Assembly (NCBI RefSeq): GCF_015319355.1
Contig: NZ_JADILU010000002.1
Span: 1 to 64,000 of the forward strand
Reading direction: 5' to 3'
Length of the DNA stretch: 64,000 nt
Source: Psychroserpens luteus
Lineage (GTDB): Bacteria > Bacteroidota > Bacteroidia > Flavobacteriales > Flavobacteriaceae
Made by a program: the position numbers and the translations under genes. The notes beneath the pieces were generated by a model. That model had not been told where the DNA came from and did no database searches. It worked only from the letters and a program-made list of their open reading frames with translations. Each line of letters starts with the position of its first letter. Position 1 is the first letter of the stretch. Positions 10,444 to 19,550 of this stretch are shown piece by piece.

Positions 10444-11508
10444 TTAAAACCATTTTTTCTTCTTGAAAAATAATAACATTCCCACAGCAACCACTATCAT
10501 AACAAACCACATTATGAAATAGCTATATTTATATTTTAGCTCAGGTAGGTACTCAAAGTTAGTTCCATATATGCCAGCGATGAAAGTGAGAGGAATAAAA
10601 ATAACAGAGAAAACAGTCAAGAATTTCATGATGTCATTTAACTTACTACTTATAGTTGTGTGATAGATGTTTAGTTGGTCTGAAAGTATCTCACGATAAT
10701 CATCTGAAGCATCGTTTGCTTGACTAATATTATCTTCGAGTTCTTTGAAGTGAACATACGTACTTTCAGTTATAAAATCAGAGTCGGTTTTAGCGAGTGA
10801 AAAAATCATTTCTTTGGCAGGTTTGATGCTCTTTCTTAAGAAGTTTAATTCTTTTTTGTAATTATTGATTTCATTAATCACATTTTGATTAGGATTTAGA
10901 AGAAGCGTTTCTTCTAAGGTTTCAATTTTTTCTCCTAAAATGCTAATGACAAAGAGATAATTATCAACGACAATATCTAACAAAGCAAATATTAGGTAAT
11001 CTGTACCTCCATTACGAATCCTCTTTTTTTGTTTTCTAATTCTTTCTCTAACGGGTTCAAAAACATCTCCTTTTTGTTCTTGAAAAGACATTAAAACAGT
11101 TTTTGTGAGTATAAGACTTAGATTTTCAACGATTGTTTTACCGCTCTGCTCATCAAGTCTTAACATTTTAACTGTTACTAATGTACAATTGTCATACTCA
11201 ATTACTCTAGGTCTTGCTTCAGTATTTAAAACCTCTGCCATGACTAAGGTGTCAAAATTAAACGCAGAAGTGATTTCCTCCATTATAGAAGTATTATGGA
11301 GACCATCAACATTGATCCATGTTACTGTATTTTTATGTTGAAATTCACTGACCTCTTTAACCGTTTTTACAGCATCTTCTGTTAAGTGAGTTGAATCAAA
11401 ATCGATAATACGTAATAAGACTTGATCAATTTTTTGTTGTCCTCTAAAAATCAATTCGTCTGGTGAAAGTCCAATTTCACTTCTGTTTTTTTTTATAAAT
11501 CTTGTCAT
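10444..11508 (-). CDS. corA: CorA-family divalent cation transporter
   Basis: CorA is a pentameric inner-membrane channel for Mg2+ (and Co2+). The 354-residue protein has the large cytosolic alpha/beta N-domain, a long helical stalk (about 200-290) and two C-terminal membrane helices. It ends in a lysine-rich tail, KKKKWF. The loop between the helices reads YGTNFEYLPEL (314-324). The near-universal GMN signature is here GTN (315-317), a Met-to-Thr change that may alter selectivity or be lineage-typical. It is transcribed on its own. Confidence 0.92.
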   Translation of the reverse strand: MTRFIKKNRSEIGLSPDELIFRGQQKIDQVLLRIIDFDSTHLTEDAVKTVKEVSEFQHKNTVTWINVDGLHNTSIMEEITSAFNFDTLVMAEVLNTEARPRVIEYDNCTLVTVKMLRLDEQSGKTIVENLSLILTKTVLMSFQEQKGDVFEPVRERIRKQKKRIRNGGTDYLIFALLDIVVDNYLFVISILGEKIETLEETLLLNPNQNVINEINNYKKELNFLRKSIKPAKEMIFSLAKTDSDFITESTYVHFKELEDNISQANDASDDYREILSDQLNIYHTTISSKLNDIMKFLTVFSVIFIPLTFIAGIYGTNFEYLPELKYKYSYFIMWFVMIVVAVGMLLFFKKKKWF

Positions 11509-11575
11509 TTTTTTTATTACATTTTAGTAGATACTGATTGTCTAATAAAGCTCGATTTTGATCAGTACTTTTAAA

Positions 11576-11992
11576 TTAAGAAATCTTTATTGTTTTTGAC
11601 GAATTCAATTGGAAAAATACTAATAGAAAGAATATAAAAAAGGTCCAATCATTAATCCCATAAATAGAATAAAAAATACCAGCCATTGTATCTTTTTCAA
11701 AGACATATGAAACAGAATTATTAAGTATCCATTTGGTCCAAATAATACCATAGATTAATTTCTCGATAGCGAATACTAATACCAACCATTTCACATGATT
11801 ATATGTTTTAGCAACCGATATATAAGCAAAACCCCAAATAATAATCATTAGTAATCCAAAATTTGACATCACATCTTGATCAAATTCATTGATTACTGGG
11901 TTATTGAAGAATCTTGAAAATATCAATACAGATATGTTCATTAATCCAGCGATTAGAAATCCTTTGGATATTGTTTTGTTTTTTACGATCAT
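11576..11992 (-). CDS. four-TM membrane protein of unknown function
   Basis: A 138-residue protein with four predicted membrane helices (about 10-27, 45-62, 67-87, 105-130) and few charged residues in between. I do not recognise a family. The short soluble loops make an enzyme unlikely. It lies alone between corA and another unknown gene, on the same strand, with 67 bases to corA. Base composition is as AT-rich as the neighbours. Only its membrane location can be stated. Confidence 0.65.
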   Translation of the reverse strand: MIVKNKTISKGFLIAGLMNISVLIFSRFFNNPVINEFDQDVMSNFGLLMIIIWGFAYISVAKTYNHVKWLVLVFAIEKLIYGIIWTKWILNNSVSYVFEKDTMAGIFYSIYGINDWTFFIFFLLVFFQLNSSKTIKIS

Positions 11993-12159
11993 TTTTGATG
12001 TTTGAATGTAATAACTAATATAGTTATTGCATTAGATATAAAAATTACTTAAATCAATTTTATGAAACTAAATTTTCAATCTTCTCCAATCTACTGGTAC
12101 GCATATATAAAAATAAAGGAAAAGTAAAAGCAATGACTTGGAAGCCCAAAAATTATTAA

Positions 12160-12654
12160 TTATGTAGATAGAAGTGTTGCTTTATTTAATTTTTTTAATA
12201 ATTCAACAAATTTTGGTTCTTTCAATTGAGGTTTCTCTTTTCCGTAGTTGATATAGCGTAGTGTAATTATACTATTATCGTCACCATTTATAAAGATCTT
12301 ATCATTCTCTATAATTTCTATATCTAAAATTGAATATTTTGGGATATTGATATCTTCAATTAAAGCGTTGTTTTTGTCTGTGTAAAATAGAAATTTAGTT
12401 TGTCTATGGCTATAATTATCATAGCCATATATCAATATATTGTTTTCAGAATACAACACAGTTAAATAACATTCAAGTAATATATGTAATTTAGAAAAGT
12501 GCACTCTTCCGCTAATTTTAAATTGATACTCATAATCACTTTCTAAAGATTTTATAGCGTTATCTATTTTCTTTTGTTTCTTTTTACTGTTCAAGGCAGA
12601 CAATAAGATGTATATAACCAAAGCAATAATTAAAGGATAATACAAATCATTCAT
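12160..12654 (-). CDS. membrane-anchored protein of unknown function
   Basis: A 164-residue protein with one N-terminal hydrophobic segment (about 5-20) followed by a basic stretch, NSKKKQKKID. By the positive-inside rule the remaining 140 residues are therefore cytosolic. The soluble part looks beta-rich (repeated short hydrophobic/Tyr strands such as NILIYGYDNYSH and ILDIEIIENDKIFI), possibly a PH-like or barrel domain. No family is recognised. It stands 68 bases from the GNAT gene upstream and may be cotranscribed with it. Confidence 0.6.
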   Translation of the reverse strand: MNDLYYPLIIALVIYILLSALNSKKKQKKIDNAIKSLESDYEYQFKISGRVHFSKLHILLECYLTVLYSENNILIYGYDNYSHRQTKFLFYTDKNNALIEDINIPKYSILDIEIIENDKIFINGDDNSIITLRYINYGKEKPQLKEPKFVELLKKLNKATLLST

Positions 12655-12722
12655 TTCCTTAGAGGCTTTTAAAGTAACTAAACATTGATATTTTATTTGA
12701 GAGAATAATAGTTCTGGAGGTG

Positions 12723-13160
12723 TTACTTATTGCTCCAGAAAAACTGCAAATCAGGATCCTTTTTAAAACCCAATCGCTCATATAAATGTTGCGCAGGATT
12801 ATTAAAAGCAGTTTGTATGGCTAGACCTTTATTATTTTCAGTTTGGCATAACTGCTTAGCACGTTCAATCAATGCTTCACCTATACCTTGACCACGATGA
12901 GTTGAACTTACAAACAAATCATTAAGCATATACATAGGTTTTATAGAAACCGATGAAAACAATGGATACAATTGTGTAAACCCAACAGCCTCATCATTAT
13001 CATAAGCGATATAGATAATAGAGTCATTCTTAATCATGCGTTGTTTTAAAAATCGTTTGGCAACATCTATGTTTGAGTTTTGTTTGTAGAACACACGATA
13101 TGCATCAAAAAGTGATGCTAGATCGTTTAGGTCTTTGAGTTTTGCACGAGTTATAGTCAT
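12723..13160 (-). CDS. GNAT-family N-acetyltransferase
   Basis: A 145-residue acetyl-CoA-dependent acyltransferase. The GNAT core is clear: a central DLFVSSTHRGQGIGEALI segment carries the R/Q-x-x-G-x-G/A pyrophosphate-binding loop (RGQGIG, about 89-94). It is followed by motif B, NPAQHLYERLGFKK. The N-terminus begins with the usual ITRAKLKDLNDLASLF helix. Substrate is unknown; small single-domain members modify amino groups of metabolites, antibiotics or protein N-termini. No operon partner points to a substrate. Confidence 0.85.
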   Translation of the reverse strand: MTITRAKLKDLNDLASLFDAYRVFYKQNSNIDVAKRFLKQRMIKNDSIIYIAYDNDEAVGFTQLYPLFSSVSIKPMYMLNDLFVSSTHRGQGIGEALIERAKQLCQTENNKGLAIQTAFNNPAQHLYERLGFKKDPDLQFFWSNK

Positions 13161-13212
13161 AAGAAAAACGTTTCGACTTCACTTAATGAACGAGCTTAGT
13201 CTATTTAGACAA

Positions 13213-13242
13213 AAAAATCTGTAATTAAAATTACAGATTTTT
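13213..13242 (-). terminator. terminator after the coiled-coil membrane protein gene
   Basis: AAAAATCTGTAATT (13213-13226) and AATTACAGATTTTT (13229-13242) form a near-perfect hairpin. It lies 60 bases past the stop of the minus-strand gene ending at 13301 and upstream of the GNAT gene. Confidence 0.8.
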
Positions 13243-13300
13243 ATTGATATAATGCGCTTCGATTTCGTTCAGCGACTAAATTTGTCTTTAAATAAATTAA

Positions 13301-13909
13301 TTAAGCTTTCTTTTGCTCATTAATCATATCTTGTAATTGACGTCTTACTTTTTGCTCACGCTCTAAAGCATTACGTCTATGCTCTTCAAATTCTTCTTCT
13401 ATTTCTGCTAAACTTTTATTAGCTTGTTTAGTAACTGTATTACTACTTTTAAATCTATAAATAAAGAATAATAACAATGCAGATAATACACCAACAATAC
13501 TCCAAAGTGTAAGGCTATAATTTGGTTTTGTCATTGGGACTCCAAATAATGTCATACTGTCTTTTTCTTCGATAGTATTATCTAAGCTTGTTTTCGTATT
13601 ACTAAGATTTAATTTTAAACCTTCAATTTCTTTAGCTTGAGTTTCTACAATTGCCTGCGTATCGTATAAATCTTTATGAACCGCTTTAAGAGAATCAATA
13701 GTATGTGCTTTTAATGCATATAACCACGTTTTTTTAACAGTCTTGTAATCTTGCCAACTGTTTGATCGTCTAATAACATATTCAAATTGATTGTCTATTG
13801 TACCACTGTTTAAAGATAGTTTTTCGTCATCATTTGCATCTTGAGCATTTGATGTAGAAAACAATAAAAGTGTTAAGGTTGTGAGTAAAAGCGTCTTAAA
13901 AAATTTCAT
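13301..13909 (-). CDS. exported, membrane-anchored coiled-coil protein of unknown function
   Basis: A 202-residue protein with a signal peptide (1-22, cut after SNAQ), a periplasmic part with a predicted coiled coil (about 70-118) and one membrane helix (131-151). A highly charged cytosolic helical tail (EEFEEHRRNALEREQKVRRQL) follows. Homologues in Flavobacteriaceae are, as far as I recall, often labelled tRNA (guanine-N1)-methyltransferase. Nothing here supports that: there is no SPOUT knot motif, and the true trmD is at 9703. The layout suits a structural or signalling adaptor across the inner membrane. Confidence 0.75.
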   Translation of the reverse strand: MKFFKTLLLTTLTLLLFSTSNAQDANDDEKLSLNSGTIDNQFEYVIRRSNSWQDYKTVKKTWLYALKAHTIDSLKAVHKDLYDTQAIVETQAKEIEGLKLNLSNTKTSLDNTIEEKDSMTLFGVPMTKPNYSLTLWSIVGVLSALLLFFIYRFKSSNTVTKQANKSLAEIEEEFEEHRRNALEREQKVRRQLQDMINEQKKA

Positions 13910-14049
13910 TTTTGGCTTGGTTGATAATTAATAGCTTATTAATAGTTGGCAATATAATAATTTATAGCGTAAAAAGTATATAATTTAGCCTCACAAAATG
14001 CAAGGCTAAATAATATAATTTATATACGAACGAAATTAATTTTTAGATG

Positions 14050-15498
14050 TTAATAATAAGTAAAACGTCTTACTTTGGCAATATATTTCGCTAATCTAAT
14101 CACTTGATGGCTGTAACCATACTCATTATCGTACCATATATATAGGATGGCATTTTTTCCGTCAGGACGAACAATTGTCGCTTTACTATCATAAATAGCA
14201 GGAGCAGAGCAACCCACAATATCGCTAGACACCAACTCATCATTCATTTCATATTTAATTTGCTCTACAAGATTCCCTTCTAGTGCATATTTTTTCATGA
14301 TGGTATTAATACTTTCTACGGAAGTCTCTTTCTCTAACTCCAAATTAAGTATCGCTAAAGATCCATTAGGCACAGGAACTCTAATAGCGTTAGACGTTAA
14401 TTTACCTTCAAACGAAGGTAATGCTTTAGTGACCGCTTGACCTGCACCAGTTTCTGTGATGACCATATTGAGCGCAGCAGCTCTACCACGACGATATTTT
14501 CCGTGGAAATTGTCTACTAAATTTTGATCGTTTGTGTAAGCATGAATTGTTTCTAAGTGTCCACTGATAACTCCAAACGTATCTTCCATAACCTGTAAAA
14601 CAGGAGTAATAGCGTTAGTTGTACACGATGCAGCCGAAAATATATCAACCTTATCTGGATTATATTCTAAATGATTTACACCATGAACAATATTAGGCAC
14701 TCCTTTACCAGGAGCAGTTAATAAAACTTTATCTACACCTTTAGATTTCAAATGTCTTTTTAAAGCATTTTCATCTCTAAAAGCACCTGTATTGTCAATA
14801 ACTAAAGCATTATTGATCCCGTATTTTGTGTAATCGATATCTTCTGGTGCGTTAGCAGAAATAATATTAACAGTAGTACCATTAATAATAAGTGCACTGT
14901 TTTTTGCATCTGCAGTTACAGTTCCTGAGAAATCTCCATGAACAGAATCGTTACGTAATAAAGAAGCTCGTTTTTCTAAAACCGTTGCATCAATTGCACC
15001 ACGAGTTACGATAGCTCTTAATCTTAACTGGCTACCTTTACCAGTTCTTGTCATTAATTCTCTAGCAACTAAACGTCCAATTCTACCAAAACCATAAAGC
15101 ACGACGTCTTTAGGTTCAATAGCTTTATTCTTTTTTGCGTCCTTTAGTTTGTCTGCAACAAAGCCAGTTGCGTTGCTGTATTTTTGATCTTCTAAATGGA
15201 ACTCGTACGTTAATTTTCCAATATCTAATTTAGCAGGAGGCATATCTAAAGCTAAAATAGCTTGTGCGATTTCTACCGAGTCAAAAATAGAGATTGGTTT
15301 TTGTACAAATTCTCCAGCATACTCATGAAGATTTAAAATTTCGCTCACATTACGATCAATTAATTGGTTTCTAAAAAGCACCAATTCTATTGATTTGTCA
15401 TACCAAAGGTCGCTAACAATTTTAATAAATTCTACTGTAGCTCGTCTTCGATCTGCTTGAAAAGCGAGTTCTTTTTCGTAAGTTCCGTTCAAACCCAT
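14050..15498 (-). CDS. gap: glyceraldehyde-3-phosphate dehydrogenase, long Bacteroidota form
   Basis: It interconverts glyceraldehyde-3-phosphate and 1,3-bisphosphoglycerate. The protein has 482 residues, against about 335 for classical GAPDH. The Rossmann start VVLYGFGRIGRLVAREL appears only near residue 135, after a helical N-terminal extension. The catalytic cysteine is Cys292 in SAASCTTNAITP, and HAYTNDQNLVDN and WYDNEYGYSHQV are the other classic blocks. Long GAPDHs of this kind occur beside ordinary ones in Bacteroidota and may serve gluconeogenesis; cofactor preference cannot be read off safely. Promoter TATTTTTG at 15536-15543. Confidence 0.93.
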   Translation of the reverse strand: MGLNGTYEKELAFQADRRRATVEFIKIVSDLWYDKSIELVLFRNQLIDRNVSEILNLHEYAGEFVQKPISIFDSVEIAQAILALDMPPAKLDIGKLTYEFHLEDQKYSNATGFVADKLKDAKKNKAIEPKDVVLYGFGRIGRLVARELMTRTGKGSQLRLRAIVTRGAIDATVLEKRASLLRNDSVHGDFSGTVTADAKNSALIINGTTVNIISANAPEDIDYTKYGINNALVIDNTGAFRDENALKRHLKSKGVDKVLLTAPGKGVPNIVHGVNHLEYNPDKVDIFSAASCTTNAITPVLQVMEDTFGVISGHLETIHAYTNDQNLVDNFHGKYRRGRAAALNMVITETGAGQAVTKALPSFEGKLTSNAIRVPVPNGSLAILNLELEKETSVESINTIMKKYALEGNLVEQIKYEMNDELVSSDIVGCSAPAIYDSKATIVRPDGKNAILYIWYDNEYGYSHQVIRLAKYIAKVRRFTYY

Positions 15499-15535
15499 TG
15501 TGATTAATTTTGTGTTGTGTTGTTTAAAATTTTTG

Positions 15536-15543
15536 CAAAAATA
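15536..15543 (-). promoter_or_regulatory. gap promoter -7 element
   Basis: The minus strand reads TATTTTTG, a TAnnTTTG match 38 bases upstream of the start codon. Confidence 0.6.
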
Positions 15544-15583
15544 GTATATTTCAAACGTTTTCGTAGTGTAATATTTAAAAAAT

Positions 15584-15621
15584 AAAACCCCTTTAGAATT
15601 TTGAATCCTAAAGGGGTTTTT
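15584..15621 (-). terminator. terminator of the DegP-type protease gene
   Basis: AAAACCCCTTTAGA (15584-15597) pairs with TCCTAAAGGGGTTTT (15606-15620). It sits 18 bases past the protease stop on the minus strand and ahead of the gap promoter. Confidence 0.88.
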
Positions 15622-15638
15622 CTACGAACTAACCAATT

Positions 15639-17057
15639 TTATCTAAAAATGACTTCCTTACGCTCTAATCTTGTATTCATATATTCTAACTTAAAAATGT
15701 TGTCTTGAGCATTGCTACCGTATTTTGCAACAAAGTCTGAAATATCTTCAACCGTCTTAATTGGGATGTCATTAATGCCAGTAATTATATAACCTGGTCT
15801 AATGCCTAATTTTGTATATAAAAACTTGTTATTATTGGATTGTACAACAACACCTTCATTGATATTTGTTTCTTTTTTAAACTTCTGCGGAAGGTTGCGT
15901 AACTCCATATCAATAAAATCAACACTTATAATATCACTTTTTGAAAGCTTCACAGGTATAGATTTGATTTCATTGTCTCTGAGCACCTCTACGTTAATAA
16001 CATCATCAGGACGCTTCGTTTTTAAGTAACCACTTAAATCTGAAAACTTAGACACTTCAATATTATCGAGTCTTTTAATAATATCACCATTTCTAATACC
16101 AGCTTTTTTAGCCCCAGATTTTTCTTCAACTTCAGATACGTAAACACCTTCAATTTCATTAATGCCTTTTTCTAATGCTTCTTTAGAGTTTCTGTTGAGA
16201 ATTGAAACTCCCAAAATGCCTTCTTGCACATCACCATATTCTATAATATCTTGGATTACTTTTTTAGCAATATTGCTAGGTACTGCAAATGAATATCCAA
16301 TATAAGAACCCGTTTGTGATGAAATTGCTGTGTTGATTCCTATAAGTTGTCCAGTAGAATTTACCAATGCTCCACCAGAATTGCCAGGATTAACAGCAGC
16401 ATCAGTTTGAATAAATGACTGCGAATTTCTACCAGATAAGTCACGAGCTTTTGCACTTATAATTCCTGCTGTAACTGTAGATGTTAAATTAAAAGGGTTA
16501 CCAACCGCTAAAACCCATTCACCAATTTTAGCAGTATCTGAGTCTCCAAACTCTATTGCTGGTAAATCATCTTCTGCATCAATTTTTAGAAGCGCGATAT
16601 CAGTTTTTTCATCAGTTCCAATTAATTGAGCTTCATACGTACGATTATCATTTAACGTAATTGAAATTTTATCAGATCCAGCAATCACATGATTATTAGT
16701 AATGATGTAGCCATCTGGTGAAACAATAACTCCACTTCCTGTTCCTACTTGTGCTCTTTGCTTAGATTGACGACCATAAATTAGATCTTGAAGAGTTTGT
16801 CCTCCAGTTACCAAAGAAGTGTTTTTTACATGTACCACAGAGTGAATTGTGTTTTCTGCTGCTAGTGTAAAATCTGGTGTATTGGCATTTAATACGTTAG
16901 TTGTCTTGGCATTATAATTCGCGTTTAAAAATGACGGTTGTTTATTACCATCTTCAATAGTGACGATTTGTTCATTGTTTAAAAAAAAGGTGTAGGCAGA
17001 TAAAGCTATTATTCCACCTAACACAGATACAAATACTAAGGTTAAAATCTTTTTCAT
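15639..17057 (-). CDS. degP: Do/DegP-family periplasmic serine protease
   Basis: HtrA-type envelope protease/chaperone. The 472 residues start with an N-terminal signal or anchor segment (3-25). A trypsin-like domain follows with the complete triad His123 (ITNNHVIAG), Asp153 (KTDIALLKID) and Ser227 (NPGNSGGAL). Two PDZ domains come next (about 275-370 and 385-470; GAKKAGIRNGDII is the first carboxylate-binding loop region). Two PDZ domains fit DegP/DegQ, which degrade or refold misfolded outer-membrane and periplasmic proteins. Single-gene transcript with its own terminator; no sigma-E-like site is visible. Confidence 0.94.
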   Translation of the reverse strand: MKKILTLVFVSVLGGIIALSAYTFFLNNEQIVTIEDGNKQPSFLNANYNAKTTNVLNANTPDFTLAAENTIHSVVHVKNTSLVTGGQTLQDLIYGRQSKQRAQVGTGSGVIVSPDGYIITNNHVIAGSDKISITLNDNRTYEAQLIGTDEKTDIALLKIDAEDDLPAIEFGDSDTAKIGEWVLAVGNPFNLTSTVTAGIISAKARDLSGRNSQSFIQTDAAVNPGNSGGALVNSTGQLIGINTAISSQTGSYIGYSFAVPSNIAKKVIQDIIEYGDVQEGILGVSILNRNSKEALEKGINEIEGVYVSEVEEKSGAKKAGIRNGDIIKRLDNIEVSKFSDLSGYLKTKRPDDVINVEVLRDNEIKSIPVKLSKSDIISVDFIDMELRNLPQKFKKETNINEGVVVQSNNNKFLYTKLGIRPGYIITGINDIPIKTVEDISDFVAKYGSNAQDNIFKLEYMNTRLERKEVIFR

Positions 17058-17197
17058 TTGTTATTAGGGTTTTAAATGTTATATAAAATGATTAACGATT
17101 AAAATTAACTAATTATTGAATTGGGAATTCAACTTTAACGATTTTTAACGTCACTATTAACGCTCATTTAACAGTATAGTTTTCGATTCATTATTCA

Positions 17198-17205
17198 TAT
17201 ATTTG
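17198..17205 (+). promoter_or_regulatory. dapF promoter -7 element, close to the start codon
   Basis: TATATTTG ends 8 bases before the chosen ATG. With transcription normally starting 5-7 bases after this element, the dapF mRNA would be leaderless or nearly so. Confidence 0.6.
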
Positions 17206-17213
17206 TGCGACTT

Positions 17214-17987
17214 ATGAATCTTACTTTTTACAAATACCAAGGAACAGGAAATGACTTTGTGATGATTGATAATCGTCAACAAGTCTTTGATAAAAATAAT
17301 ACCAAGCATATCGCATTTTTGTGTGATAGACGATTTGGTATTGGAGCAGATGGTTTGATATTGCTAGAAAATCATGATACTTGTGATTTTAAGATGGTCT
17401 ATTTTAATGCCGACGGAAATGAAAGTTCTATGTGTGGCAATGGTGGTCGTTGCATCACAGCTTTTGCTAATTTTTTAGGCGTTATCAAAAATGAAGCTAC
17501 TTTTGAAGCTATTGACGGTTTGCATAAAGCGACGATAGATAAAGGATTGGTGCATCTTCAAATGCAAGACGTTAACAATATAGAACAGCATAAAACGCAT
17601 GTATTTATGGATACAGGTTCTCCTCATCATGTTCAAATGGAAGCCGATTTATCAGCTTTTGATGTTAAGTTCTTCGGAAGAAAAATTCGCCAAGGTTCGC
17701 CTTATAACGAAAAAGGAAGCAATGTTAACTTTGTTTCTAAAATTTCCGAAGAAAAATTTGGAGTAAGAACATATGAAAGAGGTGTTGAAGACGAAACGTT
17801 ATCCTGCGGAACAGGTGTTACAGCAGTAGCTTTAGCGATGAATTATATTGGAGAAACCGAAAAGAATTTAATTACGCTCCAAACAGAAGGTGGTGATTTA
17901 CAAGTGTCTTTTGAAAAGGCAGATAAAGGTTATCAAAATATTTGGCTTATTGGTCCAGCAACTCAAGTTTTTAAAGGTACTATATAA
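17214..17987 (+). CDS. dapF: diaminopimelate epimerase
   Basis: It interconverts LL- and meso-diaminopimelate for lysine and peptidoglycan synthesis. I start at ATG 17214 (MNLTFYKYQGTGNDFVMIDNR), because the in-frame GTG three codons upstream overlaps the promoter element. The two catalytic cysteines are Cys74 (MCGNGGRC) and Cys198 (LSCGTGVTA). Length of 257 is typical. It heads a tight plus-strand run: its stop overlaps the next gene's ATG by one base, followed by mltG and a DUF2279 gene. It links precursor supply with cell-wall remodelling. Confidence 0.96.
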   Translation: MNLTFYKYQGTGNDFVMIDNRQQVFDKNNTKHIAFLCDRRFGIGADGLILLENHDTCDFKMVYFNADGNESSMCGNGGRCITAFANFLGVIKNEATFEAIDGLHKATIDKGLVHLQMQDVNNIEQHKTHVFMDTGSPHHVQMEADLSAFDVKFFGRKIRQGSPYNEKGSNVNFVSKISEEKFGVRTYERGVEDETLSCGTGVTAVALAMNYIGETEKNLITLQTEGGDLQVSFEKADKGYQNIWLIGPATQVFKGTI

Positions 17988-18517
17988 TGATTACACTCAA
18001 AGGTGACACTATTTATTTGAGAGCTTTAGAGCCCGAAGATTTGGACTTTATCCATAAGATTGAAAACAATCAAGATATATGGGAAATCAGCAATACGATT
18101 ACGCCATATTCTAAATTTTTAATAAAACAATATCTAGAACAAGCACATAAAGATATTTTTGAAGTGAAGCAATTGAGACTCGTTATTTGTGATTTTGATG
18201 ATGTTGCGATTGGAATGATTGATTTGTTTGATTTCGATTTTAAAAATAGACGTGCAGGTGTTGGAATTTTGATCAATGATTCGGTTAACAGACAAAAAGG
18301 CTACGGAAAAGAAGCACTACAATTATTGACAAGCTATTGCAAGTTAGATTTAGATTTACATCAATTGTATTGTAATATTTCCGAAGATAATGAACACAGT
18401 TTAAAATTGTTTAAAAATCAGGGTTTTGAAATTATCGGACTAAAAAAAGATTGGAACTACATTAATGGTTCTTATAAAAATGAATACTTATTACAATCTA
18501 TATTAAATGTACATTAA
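17987..18517 (+). CDS. GNAT acetyltransferase, RimJ/RimL-like
   Basis: A 176-residue acetyltransferase of the ribosomal-protein-alanine type. It starts ITLKGDTIYLRALEPEDLDFIHKIENN, which is typical of RimJ/RimL and SpeG-like enzymes. It contains a pyrophosphate loop, RQKGYGKEAL (about 100-108), then CNISEDNEHSLKLFKNQGF as motif B. SpeG-like spermidine acetylation or protein N-terminal acetylation are the main alternatives. It overlaps dapF by 1 base and mltG by 11, so it is translated as part of that operon. Confidence 0.87.
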   Translation: MITLKGDTIYLRALEPEDLDFIHKIENNQDIWEISNTITPYSKFLIKQYLEQAHKDIFEVKQLRLVICDFDDVAIGMIDLFDFDFKNRRAGVGILINDSVNRQKGYGKEALQLLTSYCKLDLDLHQLYCNISEDNEHSLKLFKNQGFEIIGLKKDWNYINGSYKNEYLLQSILNVH

Positions 18518-19550
18518 AAAAATACTTTGGGCAATTGCCATAATTGGTTTAATTGGAGCTGCAATTTTTGGCTACTTTATCTATAATGCGATGCTCGCAC
18601 CAAATACAGCATTCAATAATGATGAGGCTTATATTTTTGTGCCTTCTAATGCAAATTATGTTGAGGTAAGAGAACAATTAGAACCGCTATTGAAAGATAT
18701 TGATGCTTTTGATGCCTTGGCAAAACAAAAAAAATACACAACCCATCTCAAGGCTGGGCGTTTTGTGATTAAAAAAGGGATGAGTAATAATGATATTATT
18801 AATTCTATTCGTAGTAATAACCTACCATTAAAAATAGCCTTTAATAATCAAGAAAAATTATCAAAACTAGCTAGTCGTATAAGTACACAAATTGAAGCAG
18901 ATAGTATCTCGCTTTTGGAGGCTATGACAGATCCTAAGTTTTTAAAAGCTAGCGGATTTACAAATAAAACAGCTCTTGGTATGTACATCCCAAATAGCTA
19001 CGAGTTTTTCTGGAATACATCTGCGGAAGGGTTTAGAGATCGCATGTTAAAAGAATACAATCGTTTTTGGAATGATAGTAGAAATGTAAAAGCCAAAGCC
19101 ATTGGTTTGACTAGAGATCAGGTTATGACGCTTGCATCTATTGTGCATGAAGAATCAAAGCAAGCGAGTGAGCAACCTAGAATTGCTGGTGTTTACATGA
19201 ATAGAATTAGAATTGGAATGCCATTGCAAGCAGATCCAACTTTGAAATTTGCAGCTTACCAATTACCAGAATATGAAAACACGATAATTAAGCGTATACT
19301 AAATAAACATAAAGAGATTAAATCACCATATAATACATATATGAATACTGGTTTGCCTCCAGGTTTAATTGCTATGCCAGACGTGTCTGCAATTGATGCA
19401 GTATTGAATTATGAAAAGCATAAGTACTTGTATTTTGCTGCTGATGCTAAAAAATTGGGCTTTCATAAATTTGCGAAAACATTGAGTCAGCATAATGCAA
19501 ATGCAAGGGAATACCATAATTATTTATCATCTCAAGGGATTAATAAGTAA
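18507..19550 (+). CDS. mltG: endolytic murein transglycosylase MltG (YceG-like)
   Basis: MltG cuts nascent glycan strands inside the inner membrane-proximal wall and sets glycan chain length. The 347-residue protein has an N-terminal membrane anchor (6-28), a LysM-like region (about 45-105) and the YceG catalytic domain. The glutamates of VHEESKQASEQPRIAGVYMNR (Glu215/216) include the expected catalytic one, and LPPGLIAMP and LYFAAD follow as in the family. It overlaps the genes on both sides by a few bases within the dapF operon. Confidence 0.94.
   Translation: MYIKKILWAIAIIGLIGAAIFGYFIYNAMLAPNTAFNNDEAYIFVPSNANYVEVREQLEPLLKDIDAFDALAKQKKYTTHLKAGRFVIKKGMSNNDIINSIRSNNLPLKIAFNNQEKLSKLASRISTQIEADSISLLEAMTDPKFLKASGFTNKTALGMYIPNSYEFFWNTSAEGFRDRMLKEYNRFWNDSRNVKAKAIGLTRDQVMTLASIVHEESKQASEQPRIAGVYMNRIRIGMPLQADPTLKFAAYQLPEYENTIIKRILNKHKEIKSPYNTYMNTGLPPGLIAMPDVSAIDAVLNYEKHKYLYFAADAKKLGFHKFAKTLSQHNANAREYHNYLSSQGINK

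Noticed and set aside
17205-17213. GTG start for dapF
   Set aside because: It overlaps the TATATTTG promoter element; ATG 17214 gives the standard MNLTFYKYQGTGNDF start.
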